Source: UBA1189 sp964570685 | GTDB lineage: Bacteria > Bacteroidota > Bacteroidia > Bacteroidales > Bacteroidaceae | Length of the DNA stretch: 64,000 nt | Direction of reading: 5' to 3' | Assembly: GCA_964570685.1 (NCBI GenBank) | Contig: CAZMZC010000003.1 | Span: 33,232-97,231 of the forward strand | Part shown: piece after piece, positions 32,976-41,047 of the stretch | Layout: the number at the start of each line of letters is the position of its first letter | How positions within the stretch are numbered: position 1 is the stretch's first letter | Notes under the pieces: model-generated | What the model was told of the DNA's origin: nothing | The model's database searches: none | The model's input: the letters and a program-made list of their open reading frames with translations, nothing else | Made by a program: the position numbers and the translations under genes

Positions 32976-34037
32976 ATGAATATCAGTGCGATAGACGCTC
33001 TTGAAGCGATTGTCGATGGTGACACCATCGTACCAGGCATGAATTTTGTGTTGCCCTCAGGTGTGGGCACTACCCAGTATTATAACCCCTCTACAGGCAA
33101 GTGTACGCCGCATTATCCGGACACTCCCATAGTCCTATACCCCTATTGCTATTCGAGCAGCACGGGAAAGTTCCTAGTCCCGAGCAGTAAGGATATGATG
33201 TGGTACCTCAACGACCCGGATTCCTCGTCTTCCCAGATACTGACAGCCAAGGGTGGCAGTGTCGCTGATAAGTTCAAGGACCGTTTTGAGCTGACCACTT
33301 ACACGGTGAACAACCAGACCTTCCCCGCCTTGAAGATAAAAGGTAATCTGGCCTCGGCCGACAACCTGAATGATGTCGTCATCTATTTCAAGTCCACGTT
33401 CAATGATATGGAGGTGACCTGTCATGGTGATATTTCCGTGAAGGAGAGTGTCGGTGACATGTTTGATATCCTCATCAACTGCATGAACGAGTCGGGCGTT
33501 GCAGATACGGTCATAGACAACAGCAGTGAGTACCTGGTGTTGTCCGCTTCCCTTCAGAACTGCGGTGTAGATGTGGCGGCCACCGGTGCCTGGTCGTGGA
33601 TGCGTGCTACGTCAAGCGGGCTTGTCGCTGTATCTCATGTTGGCGGTGTTTCCGAACTGAGTGCTGATGGCAAGACACTCAAGCTGTTCGACGGCGCCAT
33701 CGAGGGTACGGAGGAGTACTTCGCTTGTGTCACCCATAACGGTACCGCATACAAGAAAGGCATCCAGGTATGTGACACCCACGACCCCTATTATATCAAT
33801 GTCGGCCGTAGTCAGGCCGGTAATCTGGTTAAGCAGTCGGATACCGTCACCTATACCCCTCAAGTGCTGGCACGCTCCACCCGTGCCGTGCAGAGTGGCT
33901 GGTCATTCTCTTTCGTGTTACGCGACAATGACGGTAGTGTCATCCGTTCTTCTTCCGGCACTACATTCAGTGTCGAGGGTGCCGAGGTGCATGAATACGG
34001 TGGTCTCAACATCCATATATCAGCATCGAAGTCATGA
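32976..34037 (+). CDS. Tail fibre with Ig-like repeats
   Basis: A 353-residue beta-rich protein (LSADGKTLKLFDGAIEGTEE and similar Ig-like strands). Overlaps the collagen-like gene by 4 bases. Probably an exposed fibre section. Confidence 0.6.
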   Translation: MNISAIDALEAIVDGDTIVPGMNFVLPSGVGTTQYYNPSTGKCTPHYPDTPIVLYPYCYSSSTGKFLVPSSKDMMWYLNDPDSSSSQILTAKGGSVADKFKDRFELTTYTVNNQTFPALKIKGNLASADNLNDVVIYFKSTFNDMEVTCHGDISVKESVGDMFDILINCMNESGVADTVIDNSSEYLVLSASLQNCGVDVAATGAWSWMRATSSGLVAVSHVGGVSELSADGKTLKLFDGAIEGTEEYFACVTHNGTAYKKGIQVCDTHDPYYINVGRSQAGNLVKQSDTVTYTPQVLARSTRAVQSGWSFSFVLRDNDGSVIRSSSGTTFSVEGAEVHEYGGLNIHISASKS

Positions 34038-35995
34038 GCAGGAATGTAGCAGCTTTTGACACTCTCCTTCCGATGCCCAAGGATGGTGCTTCCCTGTACA
34101 CGTGGATGAAGTTTGCCGATGATGCGCAGGGGAACGGAATGTCTGACAGTCCCGAAGGCAAGGCTTATGTGGGCTATGCCTACAACAAGCCTACTCCTGA
34201 GGAGAGTGACAATCCTGCTGACTATAAGTGGCAGAAGGTTGAAGGGGACCCTGGAGAAAAAGGAGACAAGGGTGATCCTGGCGACAAAGGCGACCCTGGT
34301 GACACACCTCTTACGATGTATATCGACAAACCTGTCCTTTTTGTTCCAGTCGATGCCGATACAGGTTCCGTACTTGTTACCAAGTCTTTCAGCCTTGTCA
34401 TCCGTCTGCAGCATGGCAACTACTTTGATGCCTTGGGGGACAGCAGTGTCTCCACGCTGACGTATACTACAGGCAACTCCTCTAGTACAACGTCTATATC
34501 TCACATACTTGCGTCGGATAGCGTGAGCAGTCTGTTTGCTGTATCTGTGTATGTACCCTCGGGGCAAGCATCGTCCAAGCGCATCACCGAGATATCCTTC
34601 ACCTTGAAGCATATCTATGCCGGTACCGTATACGGTAAGGTCCAGCTTGAGTATGTGCAGCGCGGTCTTGTCGGCCCTTCGGGGAAGAGTGTCCCTCAGC
34701 CGTACCCTTGCGGTTGGTGGAACATTGACGAGAATTATGTGGTGAAGAACAATTATGCCCCTATGGTCGGTTATCCCAAGTGTGCAGAGCCTCTCTACTA
34801 TGTACGTACGGAGAATGCTCTGAAGCTCGATTCCGGCGGCTATCCTCTCGACCCAGCTACGGACTATGCTACCTATGGCGGAGCCGGTGCCTGGATTCTG
34901 TTTGAGAAATATGCTGCAATAAACGTCGAATTTCTTATGGCCAACTGGGCCCGTTTCGGCAATGTTGAGGGCGGTGTGTTCTGGGCTCACTATCTGTTTT
35001 CTGCATTAGGTGTGCCTAAAGGAGGCGGTGAGGCTGTCGACTATTCTGCATATGCCGACAGTGACACTCCGATATTTGACGAAACGCTCCTCCGTCTTAC
35101 AGGCCTTTTCACCCCTAATCTCTTCCTTGATTTCAAGTATGGTGAAATAAAGTGCAACCGTATCAGCGAGCCATTTGTCCGTATGACTGGTAATTTCAAG
35201 AAAATCAAACTTCAGGAAAGCCATAACGTTTGTGTCGAGGCTCCCATAGGGCTTACGTCAAGTTCCATAAGGAGTAATCTTCCCAAGATTCTCTTTATGC
35301 CCAATCCTGCGGATATTGTAACCTATAACGGCAGAGTGCTGGTTGATACTCCTTTCCTGGTTGACGGCACTAATTCCTGTATACTCCTGCAGAGCAATAA
35401 CGGTGTACAGAACCTCAAATCGTATATGACATGGGGTGACGGGGGCGACTACGATATACGGCGTTTCATTACCGTCTTGTGTGCCGATGGCCGTATCAGT
35501 GACCCTTACAGCTATCGTGAGGACTCAAACGGAAGTATCGGCTATTATCCCGATAAGGGCTATACGACTCAAGGTGTCGTGCAGCGTTACTCAGATGTTC
35601 CTGCCGGATACTTCTATGTTGGTGGTATGTTCACGAAGTTCCTCCTGTTGGCTCCAGGTGATATGGTGCGGCTGAAATCCTGCTACATTCCGTATGCGAC
35701 TAATGACGGCCGCGGTACCATCGACGTCCTGGCCTGGTTCGTTGAAAACAGCGAAAACTTCGACAATATCCCCCTATACCTCACCATGAACGTCTTGAAA
35801 TACTATGACGATGCATCCGAATCGGAATTGCTTGGTTGTGATGAGGAAGTCCTGTTCGATTGTACCAGCCCGAGCGAAGCTTTCTATGGTGCGCACACAG
35901 CTTATGGCAGTAAGTTCCTTGTCAGCAAGAAGGGGAGCAGTGAATTGGATATAACCTTCATCCTTGAGGATACTATAACCCCACAAGATATATAA
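34034..35995 (+). CDS. Tail fibre with collagen-like repeat
   Basis: A 653-residue protein. Residues about 74-95 are a Gly-x-y collagen-like repeat (GDPGEKGDKGDPGDKGDPGD), which forms a trimeric rod in many phage fibres. The rest is beta-rich. It stands directly before the DGR target gene, so it may carry that tip. Confidence 0.8.
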   Translation: MSRNVAAFDTLLPMPKDGASLYTWMKFADDAQGNGMSDSPEGKAYVGYAYNKPTPEESDNPADYKWQKVEGDPGEKGDKGDPGDKGDPGDTPLTMYIDKPVLFVPVDADTGSVLVTKSFSLVIRLQHGNYFDALGDSSVSTLTYTTGNSSSTTSISHILASDSVSSLFAVSVYVPSGQASSKRITEISFTLKHIYAGTVYGKVQLEYVQRGLVGPSGKSVPQPYPCGWWNIDENYVVKNNYAPMVGYPKCAEPLYYVRTENALKLDSGGYPLDPATDYATYGGAGAWILFEKYAAINVEFLMANWARFGNVEGGVFWAHYLFSALGVPKGGGEAVDYSAYADSDTPIFDETLLRLTGLFTPNLFLDFKYGEIKCNRISEPFVRMTGNFKKIKLQESHNVCVEAPIGLTSSSIRSNLPKILFMPNPADIVTYNGRVLVDTPFLVDGTNSCILLQSNNGVQNLKSYMTWGDGGDYDIRRFITVLCADGRISDPYSYREDSNGSIGYYPDKGYTTQGVVQRYSDVPAGYFYVGGMFTKFLLLAPGDMVRLKSCYIPYATNDGRGTIDVLAWFVENSENFDNIPLYLTMNVLKYYDDASESELLGCDEEVLFDCTSPSEAFYGAHTAYGSKFLVSKKGSSELDITFILEDTITPQDI

Positions 35996-36015
35996 CTTTT
36001 AATTTAAGAACTGTT

Positions 36016-37440
36016 ATGGAAAAGATTGATTTGTCCACCCTTGCCGATTTGGCAAGTGTTAGCTCCAATGACCGAATGCTCGGCTACAGCGTTTCGGGCA
36101 AGAAGTTTGGTATGATACCGGTTAGTTTTGTCACTCAAGAAGGCTATGCCTGCCGCCGTTGGGATATGACGAAGAGTACTCCAATCGGTGAGGCCGTCGG
36201 TAATCTTGACTACCTCCGTAATCTGCCCTCCCTCTTGGGCTTGGGCTGTTACCTCGTGGACAAGAACCATGGCCGCCGTAAGCTTGACCCCACCAATCAT
36301 TATAAGTTCGCCACTGGTGAAGCCGCTGCCCTTGATGGCAGTATGGGTGACTACATGTGGGGCTGGGGCACGAAATGGTATTATGCCTGGTGGATGGAAG
36401 GCAACTATTTTTACGAAGCAGCTTCTCTTAAGCCTATTCCCGGGCGTTTGAACTATACCATTCCCGTAGCTTCAACGAGCGCATTGGGTGTGTCTGTCGT
36501 AGACCGTGAGAACCTTGAGCTGGTCAGTGTCATCAGTGATGCCGCCAAGTATCGTGGTGGCAACAATGATGCCACCAAGGATGGTGCCTACAACACCCTA
36601 TTAGGTCGTGCAGCAACCAATCTCAATGCTGACACTTTCGGTAGCTATGCCCGTAAGAAAGGTAACGGTTGGGAAGGTTGGTGGTATGCTCATTCCGGTA
36701 TTATCGGTGCCTTGTTTCGTATCATATTCGGCACTCGTAATGTGCAGTCCGCTTATAATGCCAACAAGGATGCGAACGGATTGTATCAAGGCGGCCTTGG
36801 CTCTGGTGTCACCACCTTCAACGATACAACTTGGAGTGAGAAATTCTCCTATTATCCATTCCTCCCTACCTCTGTCGGTGTCGAGCTCGGCGATAGTTGC
36901 GGTACCGTTTCCTATACTGTGAAGGATGATGACGGCAACACTCTCGGTACTGTATCCGTTCCCGTATTCTTCGGATTGAAGAATTTCTTCGGATATCTCG
37001 GCCGTTTGGGTCGTGGAGAACTTCTCAGCAAGAATGCCGACGGTAGCGGAGACCTGTACGTGGTTCCCAAGATGCACAGTACCTACAGCATGAGCAGCCT
37101 TTCCGGGTTGGTCAAGGCAGCTACACTGCCGGCAGCTGCTACGGCTTCCACATGGGAATACATCCAGCAGCTGTCAATGAACCGTCTTTGTCACTGTCCT
37201 ACTGTTACGGGAACGCCTGCTACATCTACTACTTACTATGGCGACGGTATGTACAACGACAATGCTGTTTCGGGTCTCCGCGTGCCTTCTCGCGGTGGCG
37301 CTGGTAACAATGGAGCCTATGCTGGCCTTGAGTACTTCCATGCGTACATTGGTGTCTCGTTTGCCGATGGGCGCTATGGCTCGCCCCTCTGCGAAGCAGA
37401 AGAAGACTGGGATACTACGCCTACATTGGTGGCCTCATGA
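36016..37440 (+). CDS. DGR-diversified tail-tip protein
   Basis: A 474-residue protein, the mutagenesis target of the DGR. Residues about 417-458 are the variable repeat, in which 10 residues differ from those encoded by the template (for example template Asn codons now give Ala, Tyr, His, Ile, Phe and Asp). This fits the C-type-lectin-like fold of DGR targets, where Gly-rich loops (RGGAGNNGAYAGLEYF) display variable side chains. It is likely the receptor-binding tip of the tail. A 50-nt tail of coding sequence (EAEEDWDTTPTLVAS) follows the repeat. Confidence 0.85.
   Translation: MEKIDLSTLADLASVSSNDRMLGYSVSGKKFGMIPVSFVTQEGYACRRWDMTKSTPIGEAVGNLDYLRNLPSLLGLGCYLVDKNHGRRKLDPTNHYKFATGEAAALDGSMGDYMWGWGTKWYYAWWMEGNYFYEAASLKPIPGRLNYTIPVASTSALGVSVVDRENLELVSVISDAAKYRGGNNDATKDGAYNTLLGRAATNLNADTFGSYARKKGNGWEGWWYAHSGIIGALFRIIFGTRNVQSAYNANKDANGLYQGGLGSGVTTFNDTTWSEKFSYYPFLPTSVGVELGDSCGTVSYTVKDDDGNTLGTVSVPVFFGLKNFFGYLGRLGRGELLSKNADGSGDLYVVPKMHSTYSMSSLSGLVKAATLPAAATASTWEYIQQLSMNRLCHCPTVTGTPATSTTYYGDGMYNDNAVSGLRVPSRGGAGNNGAYAGLEYFHAYIGVSFADGRYGSPLCEAEEDWDTTPTLVAS
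37264..37390 (+). repeat. DGR variable repeat (VR)
   Basis: 127 bp matching the TR at 37,651-37,777. The 12 mismatches all lie where the template has A (12 of its 25 adenines). The GC-rich end (GGCTCGCCCCTCT), identical in both, is the expected mutagenic-homing start. Confidence 0.95.
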
Positions 37441-37474
37441 TAACGGAGGAGCCATAGCAACTTTGGAGTACAGA

Positions 37475-37545
37475 GTGTCCGTAGGACACAAAGAACCCAA
37501 GGTGCGTAGCACCGCACCCCAAGAGCCCCGTTAGGGGCTTTTTAA
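37475..37545 (+). terminator. Three hairpins after VR, last one a terminator
   Basis: GTGTCC-GTA-GGACAC (37475-37489), GGTGC-GTA-GCACC (37501-37513) and AGCCCC-GTTA-GGGGCT (37524-37539) with T5 after it. The first two share a GTA loop. They lie 84-150 bp beyond the VR and may resemble the cruciform that aids retrohoming in other DGRs. The third ends transcription of the target gene. Confidence 0.7.
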
Positions 37546-37597
37546 AAAGAAAAAAACAATTTGCTCCTTGACATACTTTCCATATTCAGATTTTGTG

Positions 37598-37627
37598 TAA
37601 ATTTGCAGCGTATCATCCTTGATGATA
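37598..37627 (+). promoter_or_regulatory. TR promoter box and 5' hairpin
   Basis: TAAATTTG (37598-37605) matches TAnnTTTG. The perfect hairpin TATCATC-CTT-GATGATA (37611-37627) lies at the expected RNA start, about 24 bp before the TR. Confidence 0.6.
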
Positions 37628-37953
37628 TCGGTTGTTGTCTCTACATGTGAGCTGTTTCGGGTCTCCGCGTGCCTTATCGCGGTGGCAATGGTAACAATGG
37701 AGCCAATGCTGGCCTTGAGTACTTCAATGCGAACAATGGTGTCTCGAATGCCAATGGGCACAATGGCTCGCCCCTCTAACTTCCCGGCATGGGCTTTCGT
37801 CTGCCCCGTGTCTTGAAAATGAGGCAAGACCGCACCCCATGGTGAAAGATACACGATGCAAGAAGTGCCGGTAGACGTACTTGTACGGCCGACGGCAGGG
37901 ACCAGAAGACGCAGACGAACCGAATGACACCGCCATAACACCGCCATGACACC
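37612..37953 (+). ncRNA. DGR template RNA (TR plus spacer)
   Basis: The RNA is predicted to start near 37,612, contain the TR (37,651-37,777) and continue through a 176-nt spacer up to the reverse transcriptase gene. In characterised DGRs the spacer is needed for cDNA priming. Ends are inferred from the promoter box. Confidence 0.65.
37651..37777 (+). repeat. DGR template repeat (TR)
   Basis: 127 bp identical to the VR except at 12 adenines. It is rich in AAY codons in the target frame, which allow the widest amino-acid change on adenine mutation. It is outside any gene. Confidence 0.95.
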
Positions 37954-39495
37954 GTGAAACGGAAGGGACACATATCTGAGACTGTTGCGACGCAGGAGAA
38001 TCTTCAGGCCGCTTATTGGGGGTATTCCCGTGAGAAGCGCGACCGCCACGAGGTTAGGACTTTCGAGTCGGACCTTGAGACCAATCTTGAGGAACTTCTT
38101 CGTGCGTTTGCAACATGTTCTTTCCGTACTTCGCCTTATATCCCCAAGGAAGTCTTTATCCCTAAACACCGTACAGTCCACAAGCTGCCTGTTGGTGACC
38201 ATGTCATCCAGTGGGCATCCGTGCTGCCAGTCGAAAGCTGGCTTATGGACACTTTGTATTTCCGTTCTCCTGCCTGTATACCAGGCAAGGGGACGCATTT
38301 CTTTGTAAAGCAGGAAATGTCGGAGCTGCGGAATTGCAGTCAGCAGGAACTGTACTATCACGTACAGCTTGACGTGCACCATTATTTTCCGAACATCCAT
38401 CATGGATTGATGAAGGAACGTTTGCGTAACAAGATTAAAGACCCTGTACTCCTCCATTTCCTGGATGAGTTCATCGACAGCTTCCCTTGTGGCCTTGTCA
38501 TGGGAGTCAAGCTTTCCCAGCTGCTCTCAGGTCTTTACCTCGCCCCATTCGACAGGCTTGCCTTGTGTTGCTTCGGTATAGGTGATGACGTGGAGCGTTT
38601 ACGCTATTGGCAGAACCGCTACGTCACAGACTCATTCATGACCTGCCGCACACAGGAACAGGCTGCAGAACTGGCCAAGGGTGTCGGGTATCTTAATGCC
38701 AAGTTTGAGCGTTATGTTCGCGAAGGCCTGAAGCATTACAGCCGCTTCGCTGACAATATCGTTATCAAGCATGGCGATAAGGTCTTCCTTCATTTGATGG
38801 TGGAACTGGCCGTCATGACACTGGCCCGTGACTATTTCCTTCAGGTGAACAAATCGTGGAATGTGCGACCTACGTGGATGGGCAACGACATTTGTGGCTA
38901 TGTCCTTTACCATGACCACATGATGCTGCGCAAGCGCAACAAGAAAGCTCTTTGCCGTCAGGTGGCAAAACTTCGCAAGAAGGGATATTCCGAACGGGAT
39001 GTACGGCTCAAGTGTGCCAGCCGTGCCGGCTTTGCCTCTCATGCAGATACACATCATTTATTAACAAGTTTGAATATGGAAAAGAGATTAGGAACGGTTG
39101 TAAAGAACCGCAAGAAGAAGTCCCCGTTTGAGGACATGAACGTGGAGCAGAAGAAGTCCGTCGATGACATCGTATGCTTCAAAGAAGAAGACGAGAACAA
39201 GTGTCTGATACTTCTGAAGGATTACCGAATAGAAGATTCGGTGATAGAGAGGAATGACGACGGCACTCCTCAGCAGCGCATCGCCATCCGCTATCAGATG
39301 ATTGATAGCGTCACAGGTGCCGACACAGACAGTCCAACGTACAAGTGGAAGGAAGGCGATTGGTATTCCTTCAGCGGTTCAAAAGTGATGATAGACCAGG
39401 CACAGAATGATTTCTCCCGTGAGGACTTGCCGCTGGTCACTGTCATCAGAGAGTTTACGAATAAGAACCGAAAACGGTTTTATAAATTTACCTAG
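37954..39495 (+). CDS. DGR reverse transcriptase with C-terminal extension
   Basis: A 513-residue protein starting at GTG 37954. Residues about 1-374 form an RT domain. QLDVHHYFPNIHH is the catalytic Asp region and GVKLSQLLSGLYL carries the GxxxSQ motif that marks DGR RTs. Motif 5 reads SRFADNIVI, so the usual YxDD is FxDN. Residues 375-513 are an extra domain beginning MEKRLGTVVKNRKKKSPF, with a beta-rich middle (CLILLKDYRIEDSVIERNDD), which recalls small nucleic-acid-binding folds but is not identified. An internal ATG at 39076 could make this part alone. Confidence 0.92.
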   Translation: MKRKGHISETVATQENLQAAYWGYSREKRDRHEVRTFESDLETNLEELLRAFATCSFRTSPYIPKEVFIPKHRTVHKLPVGDHVIQWASVLPVESWLMDTLYFRSPACIPGKGTHFFVKQEMSELRNCSQQELYYHVQLDVHHYFPNIHHGLMKERLRNKIKDPVLLHFLDEFIDSFPCGLVMGVKLSQLLSGLYLAPFDRLALCCFGIGDDVERLRYWQNRYVTDSFMTCRTQEQAAELAKGVGYLNAKFERYVREGLKHYSRFADNIVIKHGDKVFLHLMVELAVMTLARDYFLQVNKSWNVRPTWMGNDICGYVLYHDHMMLRKRNKKALCRQVAKLRKKGYSERDVRLKCASRAGFASHADTHHLLTSLNMEKRLGTVVKNRKKKSPFEDMNVEQKKSVDDIVCFKEEDENKCLILLKDYRIEDSVIERNDDGTPQQRIAIRYQMIDSVTGADTDSPTYKWKEGDWYSFSGSKVMIDQAQNDFSREDLPLVTVIREFTNKNRKRFYKFT

Positions 39496-39534
39496 CCGAC
39501 CCTGCAGACCAGGTGAGGCATAAGAAAGAGAAGT

Positions 39535-39924
39535 ATGAACAGACGAATTTACACCTCGCGTATGTCGTACAGTCGCTATGACGATACGCATTGCCTCGCC
39601 TACTTGAACGAGGAAGTAGTTGAGAACTATGTGCCGGACGATGCACCGGAAGGTTTTGAACCAGTGACAGGCTATGCCTACAGCGGTCCCGAGGACGATG
39701 GCGGTACCATGATTGATGCTGCCAATGAGTCGCGCGACAGCCTTATCAACGGCATCATACGTTCGCGCTACTCGCAGACAGAGGAGGATGCCATCAAGAC
39801 GCATCAGATAATGCTCTTGAAAGACCCCGAGTGTGACAAAGCCTCAGAGTACGCTTCCGAATGGGCGGCGTTTTGCGCTGAACGGGAAAATGCCATTCGT
39901 ATTGTCGACGGATGGTTGTCATAA
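39535..39924 (+). CDS. Acidic phage protein after the DGR
   Basis: A 129-residue acidic protein (Asp/Glu-rich middle, then AEWAAFCAERENAIRIVDGW-like end, residues about 105-128). It resembles tail-fibre assembly chaperones in layout only. It is not Avd-like in length or pattern. Confidence 0.55.
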   Translation: MNRRIYTSRMSYSRYDDTHCLAYLNEEVVENYVPDDAPEGFEPVTGYAYSGPEDDGGTMIDAANESRDSLINGIIRSRYSQTEEDAIKTHQIMLLKDPECDKASEYASEWAAFCAERENAIRIVDGWLS

Positions 39925-39989
39925 ACGGTAAGGGAATAGAGTTCATCTGTTCCCTCTTTTTTGTCCTTTCCAGCTGATTGGCGGTGGAT

Positions 39990-39997
39990 TATCTTTG
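39990..39997 (+). promoter_or_regulatory. Promoter -7 box (TATCTTTG)
   Basis: TATCTTTG lies 13 bases before the ATG of the 40,010 gene. Confidence 0.55.
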
Positions 39998-40009
39998 CCA
40001 TAAAAAACA

Positions 40010-40411
40010 ATGGCAAGAGGTATCGACAACTGCAATCCGCTCAATATTGAGAAGAACTCGACACGCTGGCAAGGGTTGCGTCCGTTGCAGACGGACAGAC
40101 GTTTCTTCCAGTTCGTGTCCATGGAATATGGCTATAGGGCTGCGTTCATCACGCTCAGTAACTACCGCAAGCTTCACGGACTGACCACGTTGCGCGGATG
40201 GATAAACCGCTGGGCACCGTCAGTGGAGAATCCCACGGATAATTACCTGCGTTTTGTTTCCGGCCGTTCGGGGGTAGGGGAGGATGAAGACCTCTCCAAT
40301 ATTGACAGGGGACGTTTCTGTGCTATTGTCGCCGCCATGTCGCGGTTCGAGAATGGGATTAAAGCTGATATGCAGCAGGTCATCCGGGGGTATGAACTGG
40401 CGTTTGGTTAA
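40010..40411 (+). CDS. Structural protein P5-like / muralytic-type protein
   Basis: A 133-residue protein. The opening ARGIDNCNPLNIEKNSTRWQ, then SMEYGYRAAFITLSNYRKLH, and NRWAPSVENPTDNYLRFVSG match a common Bacteroidetes phage family annotated as structural protein P5, which looks like a small lysozyme-related domain. Role in virion entry is likely but unproven. Own promoter upstream. Confidence 0.75.
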   Translation: MARGIDNCNPLNIEKNSTRWQGLRPLQTDRRFFQFVSMEYGYRAAFITLSNYRKLHGLTTLRGWINRWAPSVENPTDNYLRFVSGRSGVGEDEDLSNIDRGRFCAIVAAMSRFENGIKADMQQVIRGYELAFG

Positions 40412-40688
40412 AGTACGCTTGTTGCGCGTATGTGTGTCTTGCGCTTCATGGCTTGGGGTGGCCACAGACAAATTGCTGCATTGGATATGTTCCTTTGTGC
40501 TTATGCTTGTTTCTGGTGTTATCGTCCGTATGTGTTTCGCGCTGGTGGTGACTCTGTGCATTTGCTTGCTCAAGGAAGTTTATGATTGCTTCAAGCATCA
40601 TCCTACAGGATTCAGTTGGAGCGATATCCTTGCGGATGTCTTTGGCGTTTTGGCTGCGTGCCTGCTGCTGTCTGTGGCGACAATATAG
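40392..40688 (+). CDS. DUF2279/YfiM-like small membrane protein
   Basis: A 98-residue protein from ATG 40392 inside the end of the upstream gene. The pattern TDKLLHWICSFVLMLVSGV, then CLLKEVYDCF, and WSDILADVFGVLAACLLL matches DUF2279/YfiM. Three hydrophobic spans. Unknown function, possibly envelope-related. Confidence 0.65.
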   Translation: MNWRLVKVRLLRVCVSCASWLGVATDKLLHWICSFVLMLVSGVIVRMCFALVVTLCICLLKEVYDCFKHHPTGFSWSDILADVFGVLAACLLLSVATI

Positions 40689-40695
40689 AAAAAAA

Positions 40696-40725
40696 GAATC
40701 CCCACCGGCTCGAAGGTGGGGATTC
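40696..40725. terminator. Bidirectional terminator (CGAA-loop family)
   Basis: GAATCCCCACC pairs with GGTGGGGATTC, loop GGCTCGAA. It separates convergent genes and is nearly repeated at 41,003. Confidence 0.85.
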
Positions 40726-40766
40726 GGGTGTCAAACATCAACAACATCATGCGATGTGCAGCGAGC

Positions 40767-40979
40767 CTATTTCTGCAATAATCTTTGTGCGTCTTTGAGG
40801 GTGCTTTCTAATTTCTCTCGGGTGTGTTCTGCGAGCTCGTCAATGCATTGGTTGATGGCTCGCTTGCTCTCTTCGTCCCGGTAGGTTCTTACAATTGTAA
40901 AAACATGTTGTCTGAAGGTGTCATCATCACCTAATATGAACAGACGCTTCAGTAAATCTAAATCTTCTTTCAGTGCCAT
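40767..40979 (-). CDS. Small helical hypothetical protein
   Basis: A 70-residue helical, acidic protein (MALKEDLDLLKRLFILGDDD, then LAEHTREKLESTLKDAQRLL). Unknown function. Its 3' end shares AATAGGCTCGCT and a following hairpin with the DUF5053 gene. Confidence 0.6.
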   Translation of the reverse strand: MALKEDLDLLKRLFILGDDDTFRQHVFTIVRTYRDEESKRAINQCIDELAEHTREKLESTLKDAQRLLQK

Positions 40980-41002
40980 ATATGTAGGGGTAGTTTGAAA
41001 AA

Positions 41003-41028
41003 GCCCCCACCGGCTCGAAGGTGGGGGC
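41003..41028. terminator. Terminator, twin of the one at 40,696
   Basis: GCCCCCACC pairs with GGTGGGGGC around the same GGCTCGAA loop. It ends the minus-strand DUF5053 gene. Confidence 0.8.
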
Positions 41029-41047
41029 GGGTGTCAATTAAGAAACT

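Larger units (their letters stand above)
37264..39495 (+). other. Diversity-generating retroelement cassette
   Basis: Order: target gene with VR, three hairpins, TR promoter and 5' hairpin, TR, 176-nt spacer, reverse transcriptase. A template RNA would be copied with errors at adenines and the cDNA would replace the VR. No avd gene is seen between or next to these parts. Confidence 0.9.

Noticed and set aside
37531..38457. Minus-strand frame of 308 codons across the DGR template and RT start
   Set aside because: Antisense to the RT and to the TR, with no protein-like pattern. The plus-strand RT motifs are unambiguous.
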